From the NCBI GenBank assembly GCA_002633005.1, contig NMRA01000252.1:463654-527653 (forward strand): DNA of 64,000 nucleotides, in the 5' to 3' direction. Numbering within the stretch: the stretch's first letter is position 1; every line of letters starts with the position of its first letter. Source of the stretch: Phoronis australis (Eukaryota > Phoronida > Phoronidae). Below are positions 1 through 11,068 of this stretch, in pieces. The notes beneath the pieces are model-generated. The model ran no database searches. It was not told the DNA's origin and saw only the letters and a list, made by a program, of their open reading frames with translations. Both the position numbers and the translations under genes were made by a program.

Positions 1-545
1 AGCCGGTGGTGTTTTCAACTTATTGCTATTGTATGCATGGACACCTGCAGAAAGTAACTCATTGCTTTACATATAAACTAGTAACGTGATAAAAATTGTC
101 AACTGCTTTCGAAATCACGGCCAAAAACTTGCTGTCCGACTCAAGGCGCAGACAATACTGTATCTCTCAGAAATATCTGAGATGTGTTGCTTTCTACGAC
201 GTAAAGCACGTAAATTTCCCATCACTGAAGTTCAAACATTACTGAACCGACTGTTGCAACGACTTCGAACTGGAGGAAATACATATAAGAAAGACCGCAA
301 GGATTGGCGCGCTAATGACTCATTACACCGATTTCCACTTCTGGCATGCAGAACTGCCCATCTTCTTGAATTTCTCCAATGCCAGTTTACAGCCCTTCTT
401 AGTGAGACAAAGTCTTTTAATGTTAGTGACAAATTGCCACATATTTTGTGTATACGTCCTTTCAACTCCAAGCGCAAGGGTGCCATGGCCCCCTAAAATT
501 CTCCCAGATACCATTTGGCTGTCCGGGGTACGAATTGCTGACTAG
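1..545. other. No gene seen
   Basis: No coding region is recognisable. The short open frames here lack domain signatures. Positions 479-541 hold a minus-strand copy of a short dispersed repeat (sharing GCCAAATGG and GGGAGAA with sequence at 2727-2791 and 3999-4043). Confidence 0.5.
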
Positions 546-692
546 CATATGTGCACACCCAACGGGGCTCTGGGGTGAATACACAATTCATAGGCCTTGA
601 ACACACCCCTTTTACCTTTTTTGGTAATAAGGTCCACAAACGCAAAAATTCGAGACCCTGCATCCCTACATTTTAGGCTGGGCGCGCGCATG
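546..692 (-). repeat. Small TIR element, family with CATGCGCGCACCC ends
   Basis: The ends read CATATGTGCACACCCAAC and, inverted, GGGCGCGCGCATG, so the element has short terminal inverted repeats. Inside are the family marks AATTCGAGACC and AAGGTCC. Related copies lie at 9165-9390, 9903-10162 and 48790-49042. It carries no coding sequence, which fits a non-autonomous DNA transposon (MITE). The transposase superfamily cannot be told from this. Confidence 0.5.
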
Positions 693-1883
693 TGGCGAAA
701 TTCTGGGTATTCTTGTGCCCTGCCCCCCAAATCAAAATTCTGGATACGCCCCTGCAGATGGGGTGGGGATTTGTTAAAATATTTGCCTCTAATGGTCTGC
801 AGTTGTAACAAATTTCTCAGTTCCATTATTGTTTAAGTCTTCGTTGTCCATCCTTCATATTTTGGTTCTTCTTCGTAGTCGAACAGGTCAATGTCTTCTT
901 GCCGTCAAAGCTCAATTGACATGCACTGGCTTTTTGGAGCGTTACATGTACCAACAAGTTCATGAATAATTCCAGGAGTTATAGACTTGTCCAATTTGAC
1001 GTAGGCAGTTGCTTAACGTTTGGCATGGCAAATTTTATTTTCGATTCTAATGGATCTGCACCAGATTTCATTCCGATATGCTTGAACCCTCAAATGATCT
1101 CTAAATCTTTCCGTGGAAAAGTTTTGTCCGATTCGCCAAATCATGAATTTCGTTGGAGTACCTCAGTGTTACGGTCATATCGAAGGTAACAATTCTGACA
1201 CATCTAAAACATTAAGAAAGCTAAGAGGAACGTGCCATCTGCCATCACCTTACTCAACTTGACCCTGGTGCATGACTTCCCTAATGTTTTCAAAACATCA
1301 ATCACGCGTGGTGTACCACCACATATATCTTTTACTGCAATGCAATCTCGTTCTAAATCTGTCTCTACATGCTTTCGTACTCTTCGCTCGGTGTATTCTT
1401 CATCTTTTCCTTCTCGTTCTACTTTTGACCTCTTCGTAAATTAACTCTTGTGATCAAACTCTTTTTCTCTTATAGATGTAATTGTTTGAACTGGTTTCGC
1501 ACCTCTCCTCCAGAACAGTGTTGGGAATGCACCCATATATGTTTACTCTGAAACATTCCAAACAGCTGTGTTCGTGCAATGTTAGATATCTAATCCTTAT
1601 TACTTGATCGCCGTGATCTGCGATGACGTGGCCAACTACTTCAGCATTGTGATCTGTGGCAATACAAAGTATTAGCACATGTTTTTTACATCAAATTCAC
1701 TCTATCCAAAAAGGTTATTGACAATGGCCTGACACTTCTTATATGTGTTCTTACTTTAATACACCATTTTCAAATACATTCAATCTTTTTCAAGTCACTC
1801 ATCTGAGTACAGTTATCGAGAACTAATTCTTAAACAGCTCAAGATGAGTTCGTACATGTATACTTTTCAAAAATCTACTCATG
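693..1883. other. No gene seen
   Basis: Apart from a possible element end (TGGATACGCCCCTG) near 742-756, nothing is recognisable. The open frames at 962-1189 and 1232-1444 have no domain marks or plausible splice partners. Confidence 0.4.
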
Positions 1884-1992
1884 ACGAGTCCGTACAGTTG
1901 GCTCAGGCGAGTCCGTACAGTTGGCTCAGACGAGTCCGTACAGTTGGCTCAGGCGAGTCCGTACAGTTGGCTCAGACGAGTCCGTACAGTTG
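1884..1992. repeat. 23-bp tandem repeat, about 4.7 copies
   Basis: The unit ACGAGTCCGTACAGTTGGCT plus CAG is repeated head to tail with an A/G change alternating at the unit junction. No gene is attached. Confidence 0.85.
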
Positions 1993-2170
1993 TTTGTCTG
2001 ACTGCCTAATTTTACACTTTCCATATCGTGGTTGACCGAGCAGAGTTTTAGCTGAAACTTTTGTAGCGCACTCACCTCTTCATAAACTATTACTTACAGT
2101 ACCTTGTACGCTATCTAACGTATTAAATCGACTGCATAACGACATAGTGCATCATTTTATAGCAAACTTT

Positions 2171-2860
2171 AGAGGCGGATCTAGGATATCATAAGGGGAG
2201 CCCAACATTTTGTGTCGGGCAAATGCGCAAAGCACGAGTGCATGTGCTCACCCAGCCTGAAATATGAATGGGCTCGAATTTCTGGACCTTCTACTAAAAT
2301 ACAAAAGGAGGACTAAAACTAAAAATGGGAAAACGATTGTGAAGGTTGGTGCACCTCGACTGACACTTGCAATCGGGTCTGAGCCCCCTCCCCTTTAAGC
2401 CGCATGTTAATTACGCTGTCAGTGGCGGATCTAGGATACCACAAGGGGGGGCAACATGTTGCATTGGAGAATTGTTCAAAGTGCGACTGTATGTGCACTG
2501 GCGGCTTGAATGTTGCGGGGGCCGGGGATGTGGACTTTGTGTTCAGAAAATCCATCGATGGACTAAAAAAACGAGAACACGATTCCGCCGCGACCCTCAT
2601 ACTGAACTCAATATTCCCTCACGCTTCACGTTGTTGCTGTTTCATTTAGCTTGCGGCAACGAAGGGAGGAAGGAGAGAATCCAGGAGTTGGGGGTGGCAG
2701 GGCAGTGTTTTAGTCAGGATTTTGCCCGTCAGACATTCGTACCCCCGAACTGCCAAATGGAATTTGGGAGAAGTTTAGGGGGAGGCATGGCTTCCTTGGT
2801 CCCCCTCTAAATCCGCCACTGGGGCCCCCTTGCTCCCCCCCCCCAAATCCGCCTATGGCA
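2171..2860 (+). mobile_element. TIR element (GGCGGATCTAGG ends), interrupted by a second copy
   Basis: It begins GGCGGATCTAGGATATC and ends AAATCCGCC near 2857, an imperfect terminal inverted repeat. Its left half matches the element at 3153-3524 (shared GGGTCTGAG and ACGTTAAT-like stretches) up to about 2419, where the inner copy begins. No transposase is encoded. CAGTGGCGGATC-type ends resemble hAT-like MITE ends, but that class is inference. Confidence 0.6.
2420..2818 (+). mobile_element. Nested TIR element (CAGTGGCGGATCTAGG ends)
   Basis: The left end is CAGTGGCGGATCTAGG and the right end CTAAATCCGCCACTG, a clear inverted pair about 399 bp apart. It sits inside the element at 2171-2860. 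The 8 bases before it (TACGCTGT) are not repeated after it, so the target-site duplication is lost or altered. A minus-strand end of the same family is at 52855-52900. Confidence 0.65.
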
Positions 2861-3152
2861 GCCTGGGGGAGGGGGTTGAACACCCTATGAACTTTCGCCG
2901 ATATTCATGAATTTTTCACAGCACCACGGCTACAAAGTTGCACTGGCCGGTCTTTGCTGGTCACACTAACGTGAGAAGCTTTCAGCGCTTGCCTCGACTA
3001 GTAAGCTTTTGAGCAGAACTGCTTCTAATTACATGTAAAGATCGATTTCCACGCTTTAAAGACAATCTTGTTCGACTGGTGCTGTGTTCCTCACATCAAA
3101 TTGCTTATGACGACGCCGTAGTCATCATGACCAGTCCAAACACGTAGTACAG
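2861..3152. other. No feature seen
   Basis: Spacer between two copies of the same element family. Confidence 0.4.
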
Positions 3153-3524
3153 CTGTGGCGGATCTAGGATATCATAAGGATGCCCAAATTCTTGTCTCGG
3201 GCAATAGCACAAAGCACGATTGCAGGCACACAAGCAGCTTCCACGATAGGGGGCCTGGAATTTCAGAGGATGTGAGCCCGTTACTAAAAATAAACGGAGA
3301 ACTAAAAAACAAAAAGCGGGAAAACCGTTGCGCCAGGAAAACCATTTCTGCCGTCGTCTGTTTCGTACACTTGCAAACGGGTCTGAGCTCCCCCCTAAGC
3401 CGTACGTTAATTGCCGATATCATTAACTCAATATTTCCTCGCGCTCCAACTGATTTGTTTTTTGCGGCAGCCAAGGGTGGGGCGGTCCCCGTGCCCCCCA
3501 CCCCCTTAAATCCGCTTGTAATGT
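3153..3524 (+). mobile_element. TIR element, same family as 2171-2860
   Basis: It starts GTGGCGGATCTAGGATATC and ends TTAAATCCGC. It shares internal blocks with the outer element at 2171 (a GGGCAAA/GGGCAAT-AGCGCAAAGCACG-like stretch, and GGGTCTGAG). No transposase frame is present; the 131-codon open frame across it is incidental. Confidence 0.6.
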
Positions 3525-5069
3525 ACAGGTCCCCTTACTGTGCTTACTGAACTCTACCCACAACTGTCAATGAGATAGCACTGCCTGTGCACGTGCTTCA
3601 TTTGTCTTGTGATTATTGTTTTGTAACGCGGGAAAACTTCAGACTGCCCCACTGAGATTAACGTAGTCTTCCATAAATAGCAGCATGACTAATCAGCTAT
3701 ATATAGCCTCAAGAACTATATAGCACGTGAAACAAAACGCTTTGTTGATTGGTCACTTGAAGAGCTGCGGGAGGTGTGAACCTTTCAGACAATCAATCCC
3801 GCCACAGCCTCGCTCGACACCACAGCGAGTGCACCTATTTTTCAAACGTGTGTGACTGCTGGGTGGATTTTTTTCATCCTCAGGTTTGTAGAAACTATTG
3901 TGTAAAACGTTTTATAGCAAAATTCCTAACTTTATTCGAAGCTAAGTAGCGACGACAAAAACTGTTTAAGGCTGCCATTTTGGTTAGAATATAGACATTG
4001 GCACCGTTGAACTGCCAAGTGGAATCTGGGAGAATTTTAGGCTTTTTTCTAAATCAACTGGAAGTGCTCCGCTTTCTCAACAAATATGTTCCGTTGTTCT
4101 CACGTAGGCCAAATGAACATTGTATGTGTTCAGGAAAGTGCAAATCGAGTACTCCTACCTCTGTTTTTGGGAATCGAGTAATTTTGACCTCGATTCAGTG
4201 GATCTGATTCTACAATTGACACCTATTCAACCATTTAGTTCGTGATGCTAGCAATGTTGATGACGTCAACAATTCTGATTGCGCTTGCGGTTTGTAATTT
4301 AAAGTATCCCCAATGCAATAAACAGTTGCGCATATTTCAATACGCGCGCTGCGGTTTATATGCTTGCATGTAGCCACGCCACGTTTCTATTGAATCATAA
4401 ATTTCAAATTGTCCGAATGTTCTGATTTCTTGCATGATTGATTTGAGCATGTTTATCCTCCTTTGAATTTTTTTATGCACCCGTTTCCCATGTGTAGGCC
4501 CACACAAACTAATTAGGCCTAAACTAAGAGCTATCCCTGCGAAGAGGTGGTTTAACTTGGGCATCTCACGTTTTGCAAAATAAAATTCCTACATGGATTT
4601 GGATGTTCACTCCACGGTTGTAATCGTTTTCTCCTGATTATTATTTTCATTAGATTCCGTTCACATGTAACGGAGGTCGCAAAGAAGCGTCTGACCCACT
4701 TGGACTGGTGACTCACCATTTCCTGGTATCTGTTTTCATATGAAAAAGTGTTGCCAACGCAGCTACTTTTCACAAAAACAATAAGTCTTAGTGACGACAT
4801 GCGTAGCATAAATAACAATGACAGCTTTTTAATGTCCAGTTTTTGGATCGTTGTGATTTGAAGTGTGTGACTTTGACCTCCTTGGTACACTGGCGTGGGG
4901 GGTCTTTTTAATTAATTGTGCACCTGGGCCCTTGTTATAAATCAAACTTGAAGCCGGGGAAAACTATTGAAATGATAAAACGTAACTTAAGCAGTATTGT
5001 GAGAGATTCTGTCGATTCATTGGTCAAACATTAACACTGATTCTACATTATCAGGTCACTGACCAGAAT
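3525..5069. other. Intergenic; upstream region of the TRIM-NHL gene
   Basis: Contains a fragment of a short dispersed repeat at 3999-4043 and otherwise nothing recognisable. A TTATCAG at 5048-5054 just before the start codon could be a 3' splice site joining a 5' untranslated exon, which is common in such genes, but no upstream exon can be identified. Confidence 0.4.
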
Positions 5070-6995
5070 ATGGCAATTAGCTCCAAGGACGCAGACGACA
5101 TTCGAAAGCTATTAGAATGCCCCATCTGTTTGAAAAGACCGAAAACACCACGCCAACTGCCGTGTATTCACACGTTCTGTCATGAATGTTTACAAACATT
5201 TATTGACAAACGAGGAAAAGGCGGCACGTTTTCATGTCCGCGGTGCAATCGACTTTTCGACATCCCGAAAAATGGAGCTGCTGGTTTTGCATTCAATCAC
5301 TTCATCAATCACATGAACGACTGTGTTCCTAAAACGACCAATGTCTTTTGTTATGTATGTCATTGCAAGGGATCCACAGTGGGGGCAGATTTCATGTGTA
5401 TACAGTGTGCTCATCACTTGTGTAAAAAGTGTGCTGACGTTCACTGTCAGACTGGAATCACTTTAACCCATAAAGTGGTCAGTTTGGAGGAAGTCGAAGC
5501 TGGCATGCATTTTGAGGCGATACGTGAACACCAAACAGTGAGTTGCCCCAAACATCCGGGCAAGTTGCTTGAGCTTTACTGTGACCAATGCAAAACACCC
5601 GTGTGTTATTTGTGTAAAGCACTGGATCACGATCAGCACAAGATGAAGAATATTGAAGAGGCGGCACGGGAAGCAATCGAGGTACTCACAGCTTTGATGG
5701 AGCCTTGGATTGACGCAGTGGATCACGCGAAGGCTTTGTCAGACGAACGCAAGAATATTCGTGAGGAACTGAACCAAGAACTTTTACAACGAATGGTTGA
5801 AAAACTTGGCAAAATTTTTGATGATTTCAAGAAGAAGATGGATGACGAACTGGAAACTAAGAGAAGTGAAGCGATCACTAAACTGATCGCGAAGTTCGAG
5901 TCGGTCCAAAAACAAAGTCAATCAGCTTACGAGGCGGCTGAACACAGTCGACTGTCTCTGATGAGTACATTGAGATACGCCAAGAGACTGGTTGAAAGAG
6001 CGCATCCTGCTGAAACAACTCTACAGTACCATGACATGGCCACCACTCTGGCATCGTTAGATATCAGTCAGTTTGAACTTAATGCTGACAGACACGTGTT
6101 TAACTTTGTACCACCTGAACTGCCAGTACCTAACGTGTCTGTTGGTAGTGAATCTACTGTAGAATCACAACTAATGGACACAAAAGTGTCACAACTTCAT
6201 CTTTCATCCAAATCACCCGTTCAGCCTGTCACTCCACCACTGACTGTTAAAGAACCTGCGGGTAGTATTGGTACATTTACCAGCCGGGGTGAGGGGGAGG
6301 GGGAGTCTGGGTGTTGGGGACTGGCAGTTTGTGAAGGGGGGTTTGTTGTAACAGGCGCATACAACAAAACTGTTAAAGTGTTTAACAAAAACAACTCTAA
6401 ACTTAAGTTGAAGTTACAACAAACTCATCACAAACTGCAGCAGCCGCTCGACGTGACATGTCACAAAGATGGTCACATCTTCATTACCGACCTCGGCATT
6501 AAGGGTGTTGTCAGGTATGATGCCCGTGGTGAGGTGGTGAAGGTGTGGCGTGATGTTTATGAAGACTGGGGCTTTGTGACATGTCGTGGTGACAGACTGG
6601 TTGTGTGTGATGAAGGCGGGGGACGGGTACTTATAATGGACCTTGACTGCGATATTCACCAACAGATGGACGGCCCCACCCTGGGGCTGAGTAATTTCAG
6701 ACCAGGATATGTGTGTATAGACAACTGTGGTCAGTTGGTGGTCAGTGAGTGTAACCCCGGTCGTGTCCATGTAATAGACCCGACACGGCCGGCCGTTGTA
6801 TCCACACTGACCCATCAACTGAGTGACTACCCGCACGGTGTGTGTGTAGACCCACACGGTCACATTCTGGTGGCAGACTGTTACAATGATCAGGTGATTT
6901 TATACAACAACGCACGTGCACATGTGATCGTGCCCCCTGGTGGTGTCCAGCTTCCAACTGGTTTATGTCTCCNTAGTTCACCTCCACTCTCTTGA
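5070..6995 (+). CDS. TRIM-class RING/B-box/coiled-coil/NHL protein, 3' end lost in a gap
   Basis: Probable RING-type E3 ubiquitin ligase of the TRIM-NHL class. Visible in order: a C3HC4 RING with Cys17, Cys20, Cys32, His34, Cys37, Cys40, Cys56 and Cys59; B-box 1 (Cys94, 97, 110, 113, 118, 121, His125, His134); B-box 2 (Cys159, His162, Cys171, Cys174, Cys179, Cys182, His187, His190); an acidic/basic helical coiled coil at about 200-330; a Ser/Thr/Pro-rich linker; and NHL repeats from about 395 (for example PHGVCVDPHGHILVAD). Expected roles for the family are ubiquitin transfer by RING and RNA or protein binding by the NHL propeller; the substrate is unknown. The coding region is a single exon. 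A single N at 6973 (codon 635) ends the reliable sequence; the stop at 6993-6995 lies beyond the gap and is probably not the true one, and the last propeller blades are missing. It resembles the invertebrate TRIM2/3/45/56-like expansions, but which member cannot be said. Confidence 0.9.
   Translation: MAISSKDADDIRKLLECPICLKRPKTPRQLPCIHTFCHECLQTFIDKRGKGGTFSCPRCNRLFDIPKNGAAGFAFNHFINHMNDCVPKTTNVFCYVCHCKGSTVGADFMCIQCAHHLCKKCADVHCQTGITLTHKVVSLEEVEAGMHFEAIREHQTVSCPKHPGKLLELYCDQCKTPVCYLCKALDHDQHKMKNIEEAAREAIEVLTALMEPWIDAVDHAKALSDERKNIREELNQELLQRMVEKLGKIFDDFKKKMDDELETKRSEAITKLIAKFESVQKQSQSAYEAAEHSRLSLMSTLRYAKRLVERAHPAETTLQYHDMATTLASLDISQFELNADRHVFNFVPPELPVPNVSVGSESTVESQLMDTKVSQLHLSSKSPVQPVTPPLTVKEPAGSIGTFTSRGEGEGESGCWGLAVCEGGFVVTGAYNKTVKVFNKNNSKLKLKLQQTHHKLQQPLDVTCHKDGHIFITDLGIKGVVRYDARGEVVKVWRDVYEDWGFVTCRGDRLVVCDEGGGRVLIMDLDCDIHQQMDGPTLGLSNFRPGYVCIDNCGQLVVSECNPGRVHVIDPTRPAVVSTLTHQLSDYPHGVCVDPHGHILVADCYNDQVILYNNARAHVIVPPGGVQLPTGLCLXSSPPLS
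6973..6973. other. Assembly gap (single N) inside the TRIM-NHL gene
   Basis: The NHL reading frame is intact up to the N and no NHL-like coding follows it, so the N stands for missing sequence of unknown length. Confidence 0.8.
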
Positions 6996-8099
6996 GATGC
7001 AATTTCGATGTGGAGCATGCCCATGAAGCATAGGTATACAATTTTTGATTCACCGACTTCATCAGGGTACCGCCATTGCATTTTTTCTTCTGAGCATTAT
7101 ATGCAGCCTCATTCAAACCAACAAAAATAATATAACCAATAGATGCAAGAATGGAGCTGCGCGGGAACAAGCGTTTGACATTTTTATCCGGACACAGTGC
7201 GCGGGGCCAAGCGTTTGGTATTTTCAGTTCATAGAAAGTGTAAAAATATTTTAATGGCCTCAAATCATAAAACTAACACCAGAAATAAACTCCCCGCACC
7301 CAAAAATATTGAAAACATTGATTTACAACATGATCTGGTGATGATGATAGTCGAGATATGTCAATTTCCATTTTCGGCGGCGGCCATGTTGGATTTTGTG
7401 CGTAGCGGCCACTAGGGGGTTAGCACAGTTTGTTTGCGGTGCTTTTTAGAGATGTTTTACCTATTCCTAACATTGTACCAATTTGCAGAAACTTGTCACA
7501 AAGTGCGCGATTTTCAAGAATTCCCTCTCCGCTATTAGGTTTGCACAAGATTGCTGGGGGACTTGTGAAACTCGTCTAAAAAGCACTAGCTTATACAGTA
7601 GTTTAAATTTCTTTTCCTTAAAACGTATTTTATTACCGCGGTGGCAATCGGTTGGCCAGATGATATACTTGTTTAACTGTTTCGCGATTTCGAATCTAAA
7701 TCGTGTCTGACAGGATATGTATGTCGATTTAAATCACCCGGTCCCACTCAGCATGTAGGAGTGTATGCTGACTCTTATTTAAACTTTCTCGTTTCGCAAT
7801 ATTTCTTTTTATTCAACAAGGCAAACGTGTATACAGTTAAGGTAAAAAAGAAAAAATTAAAATGGTCTGTGCGATCGCTAAAAGAGATATCACGAGCACA
7901 AGGTTTGTATTTTTGACAGAAAGTTGGGTTTCAGGTTTGAGCTTGCAGAAGGAACACATGTCGGTTACAAAAAAAAATTCTTAAACTTCCATCTCGATAC
8001 GATACAAATGGTCGCCTCTGCAAAAATTTTGGAAAGCGGGCTACCTAGCACTAACTATGAATGCTAACAAGTCCTCACTTTTTGCTCGCACTAAATTAA
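6996..8099. other. No gene seen
   Basis: No supported coding region or clear repeat. Two short similar stretches around AGCGTTTG at 7170 and 7209 are the only internal similarity noticed. Confidence 0.4.
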
Positions 8100-9028
8100 T
8101 TAAAGGAGAATGCCACCCGATTTAACTAGTCTTTTTTACCGTCTTAATCGGTCTACATACACGTCGCCTCTTATACGGTCGACCTCACCTTGCCGAGAGG
8201 TGTCGCGTTAACCTGTGAGGAAGGTGAGAAACGACGCAGCGACGTCAGTGGTTCGTCTGCAGAGTGAATGCTGCTATATCGCGGTGCATCGGTTCCCGCT
8301 TGTCCGAACTATGAAGCTGCGAAGAAAGCAGGTATATCGTTTTTCCGACTTCCTCGAGAGTCCGAAATATGCTTAGGAAGTGGTTGGTGGTAGTGAAGCA
8401 TGAAAGGTACGCTGTTACATGTAATTACAAGTATGAGGCCGTGAAACATCTCCGTGTCTGTGGCCGGCATTTCGTCGACAGTGATTTCTCTGACGAATTC
8501 CGGCTTACCAAAGAACTATCCATACGTTCCGTTGCCTGTGAATGTTCACGGCGCCTCTCTAGTATTTCATGATCAGTGTATTCCGGTTCGAATTGATAGC
8601 TGTGAAACCTACCAATCTGATCCGTGAAGTCTTCGTCGGATGAGCTCTTAACTAACTCCTGCTGGGGATCTTGGTAAATTGGCCTGCCGAACTTTGTAGG
8701 CTATGGTGTGTCCAAATTATAAACCCGTAATAGCGAAATAAAACAACACGTTTTTATAAGAACTCGGTGTATTTTTAAGGGTTTTACATCGAAGTTCGAT
8801 TATTTATTGGTGTTAAACGATGAATTCAAACGATAAGCTGACACCAGTAACCCGTGTTGTGAACTGCTGAGTACACTGCGTGTGAAACCAATTACGTCAT
8901 TGGATAATTTCAACACCTCCGTCTGCCGTCAGGTGTCAGGTAACGCAACCGAACGTGCCGTTATCGAGTAGAATGACTGATCTAAATTAATACAAAATGA
9001 ATTGTTTTTGGGTGGCATACTCCTTTAA
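8100..9028. mobile_element. TIR DNA transposon remnant with a THAP-domain fragment
   Basis: The left end TTAAAGGAGAATGCCACCC (8100-8118) is mirrored by GGGTGGCATACTCCTTTAA (9010-9028), 18 of 19 bases matching as an inverted pair. The enclosed 930 bp holds a broken THAP-domain frame. THAP domains are the DNA-binding part of P-element-type transposases, which fits a decayed P-like element. The outer TTAA at both ends could instead be a piggyBac-type target site, so the superfamily is open. Confidence 0.65.
8267..8572 (+). pseudogene. Frameshifted THAP zinc-finger fragment
   Basis: Two frames read together give a THAP-like C2CH module. In the first (from 8267) are a Cys followed by PNYEAAKKAG, then ISFFRLPRES. 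After a one-base shift near 8365-8369 come RKW and then LRVCGRHFVDSDF, with the typical Cys-x2-His and the conserved Trp and HF. The first Cys of the domain is not in place (a Tyr codon sits nearby). A further shift probably lies beyond 8500. The fragment is about one domain long with no catalytic transposase part. It sits inside a TIR element, so a transposon relic is more likely than a host THAP gene. Confidence 0.6.
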
Positions 9029-9164
9029 GAGGAAAAGCAGAATTTTTATCCTTATTTAACGACACTTTCAATCAAGCAACCATAAAATCTCACAAGAATA
9101 AACATTTCAAGTTACATCTTTGTTTTCCCGTCAACCTTTTTCAATCAGTTACTATATATCAACA

Positions 9165-9390
9165 TGCCTTCAATATGGGGGGCTCGAATTCCTGACGTTG
9201 TGGACCTTTTGCTAACAAAAGAGCGGGCGGACTAAAAAAAAAACGGAAGCACCTCTGTGAAGTGCACGTTTGCGCTAATTTAGTGCACTTTTGTCCCATT
9301 TTCTCGGACTTTTTGTCTCTCAGAAGGCGGAATTTTTTGCCCACTTCGCTCAAAGGGGTCCCCCGAGCACACACTGGGTGCGCGCATGAT
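9165..9390 (+). repeat. Small TIR-family repeat (CATGCGCGCACCC family)
   Basis: Holds the family marks GGCTCGAATT, GGACTAAAAA, TCTCGGACTTTTTGTCTCT, TTTGCCCACTTCGC and the end GGTGCGCGCATGATC. Same orientation as 48790-49042 and opposite to 9903-10162. Non-coding. Confidence 0.65.
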
Positions 9391-9902
9391 CAAGTACTTA
9401 AAATTCACAATGATGTTTCTTAAAACTGGATTTCCTTAATATTCATTAGTTGGCAAAACGGAAAATGAATTTTAAAACACTTTTAAAAGTCCATAAAATT
9501 GATCGCTTACCATTCGTTACTGCCATAGGGCTTGGTTTCCTCACCCATACAGCGAGAAGATTGCAGCCACCAGCGACTCGAGAAAACGGTTCAGATTTTT
9601 TGTGTGTTGGGTCAATTCTAAAAATCGCGAATTCAACAATCGGCCTACGATTTATCACCGCCGGCAATTTCGTAAAATGTGTCAATGTTTGAACAAAACT
9701 AAGTAAATCAGTTAAGATTTCAACACTGACAGCCAAACAACGTGGACAATCTCTCCCCCCTGCCCCCCTCAAAAAGAGTAAAAAGGAACATTTAAAGAAC
9801 AATGCCTCTTACCGTGCTCAAGTGTGTCTTTTGAAGTAAGTGGTCTGTCTCCTAACAATTAGAGGAAATACAAACAGCGTTGGTATAACTCAAACCGCCA
9901 GT
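9391..9902. other. Spacer between two inverted repeat copies
   Basis: Contains overlapping short open frames on both strands (9446-9802) with no domain signature; no gene supported. Confidence 0.35.
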
Positions 9903-10162
9903 GTCATGCGCGCACCCAGGGAAGGGGGGGGGGGGCGCTCGGGGGCTCGAACGAGCTTCCTCCTCACCCCCATTTGGCGAAGTGGGCAAAATGGTCCTCC
10001 TCAGAGAAACAAAAAGTCCTAGAAAACGAGACAAAGGTGCAATAAAAAGGCGCAGACGCACAAGTCACAGTTCTGAAGGTGGTACCCCGTTTTTTTTAGT
10101 CCTGCCGTTTTTTGTCAGCAAAAGGTCCGGAAATTCGAGCCCCTCATATTAAAGGCACGCTT
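9903..10162 (-). repeat. Small TIR-family repeat, inverted copy
   Basis: Starts CATGCGCGCACCCAGG and runs through GGCGAAGTGGGCAAA and ACAAAAAGTCC to AAATTCGAGCCCC, the reverse complement of the 9165-9390 copy. The open frames across it come from the repeat and its G/C runs. Confidence 0.65.
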
Positions 10163-10912
10163 GAGTGTAAGTGACATGGTATTAGTCACGTATTGCAATA
10201 CTGACGGACCGCTAATTTGGTTCCGTTTATCACATCATGTTTTTACAGTTAAGTACTTCTTGCACATGGACTTATTTTGCAAGTTTATAAACAACCAACA
10301 GTTCATTTGATATTAATGTGTAATAGAATTACAATTTATCTTGAGCGAGCTCAACTTGTAATTTCATCATGTAAGTACTGAGTAAGCCTCTGTTACTACG
10401 TCATGCATCTACGTCATGCATGATGAAGTGCGAACTGCAGCAAATTAACAAAGGAAAGTCTGACGTTCAATTATACTTTTGATGTGCAGCAATGTTCATT
10501 TGCGTAGACATGAATCTTCTCACCACAAAACAGCACAATGATGGGAACATTAATGTCCCGGATGCCATAATTGAAGAGTGAATCTATGACAGAGATGCAT
10601 GTTTGTGTCCAGTTTAAAGTTGCTAAGCCCGAGTTTTGTGTATGTTATGAATCATCATCGTTGCCTCGGTTACCAAACTATTCATATTTTTTTAGTCAAA
10701 GTGACAAACATGGAAATGATGTAAGCAGAAAAAACTGCTTATTTTTTGTTGATGTAAAATCAAAACTTTGTGAAAACTCGTAAACTTTTGTTTAGTTTCA
10801 ATTCCGAACAGTTCAAATACATGTAGATTTATCTTTAAATTCACGGAGAGAAGTTTGCTGGCAAGTTGAAACTAAAATTCACTTTCTGTTGGGCTTTCCA
10901 ATTAATTTTATG
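10163..10912. other. No gene seen
   Basis: Nothing recognisable beyond a short direct repeat of CTACGTCATGCAT near 10397-10421. Confidence 0.4.
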
Positions 10913-11068
10913 CAACGACAGGGACTCTTCCAGATCATCAAAAGTAACTCTGATGTGTTCTGATACAACGACAGGGACTCTTCTAGGTCATCAAATGTAA
11001 CTCTCATGTGCTCTGATACAACGAGAGGGACTCTTCCAGATCATCAAAAGTAACTCTGATGTGTTCTC
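10913..11068. repeat. 53-bp tandem repeat, about 3 copies
   Basis: The unit begins CAACGACAGGGACTCTTCC and continues with ATCATCAAAAGTAACTCT; the copies differ by a few bases. Confidence 0.85.

Noticed and set aside
1884-1992. Hammerhead-ribozyme-like words (GACGAGTCC) in the 23-bp array
   Set aside because: The second conserved core (GAAA next to the stem) is absent and no three-way stem can be drawn.
2319-2810. Overlapping 93 and 147-codon frames
   Set aside because: They span the borders of nested TIR elements and have no domain signature.
6414-6863. 149-codon minus-strand frame
   Set aside because: Shadow of the TRIM-NHL coding sequence.
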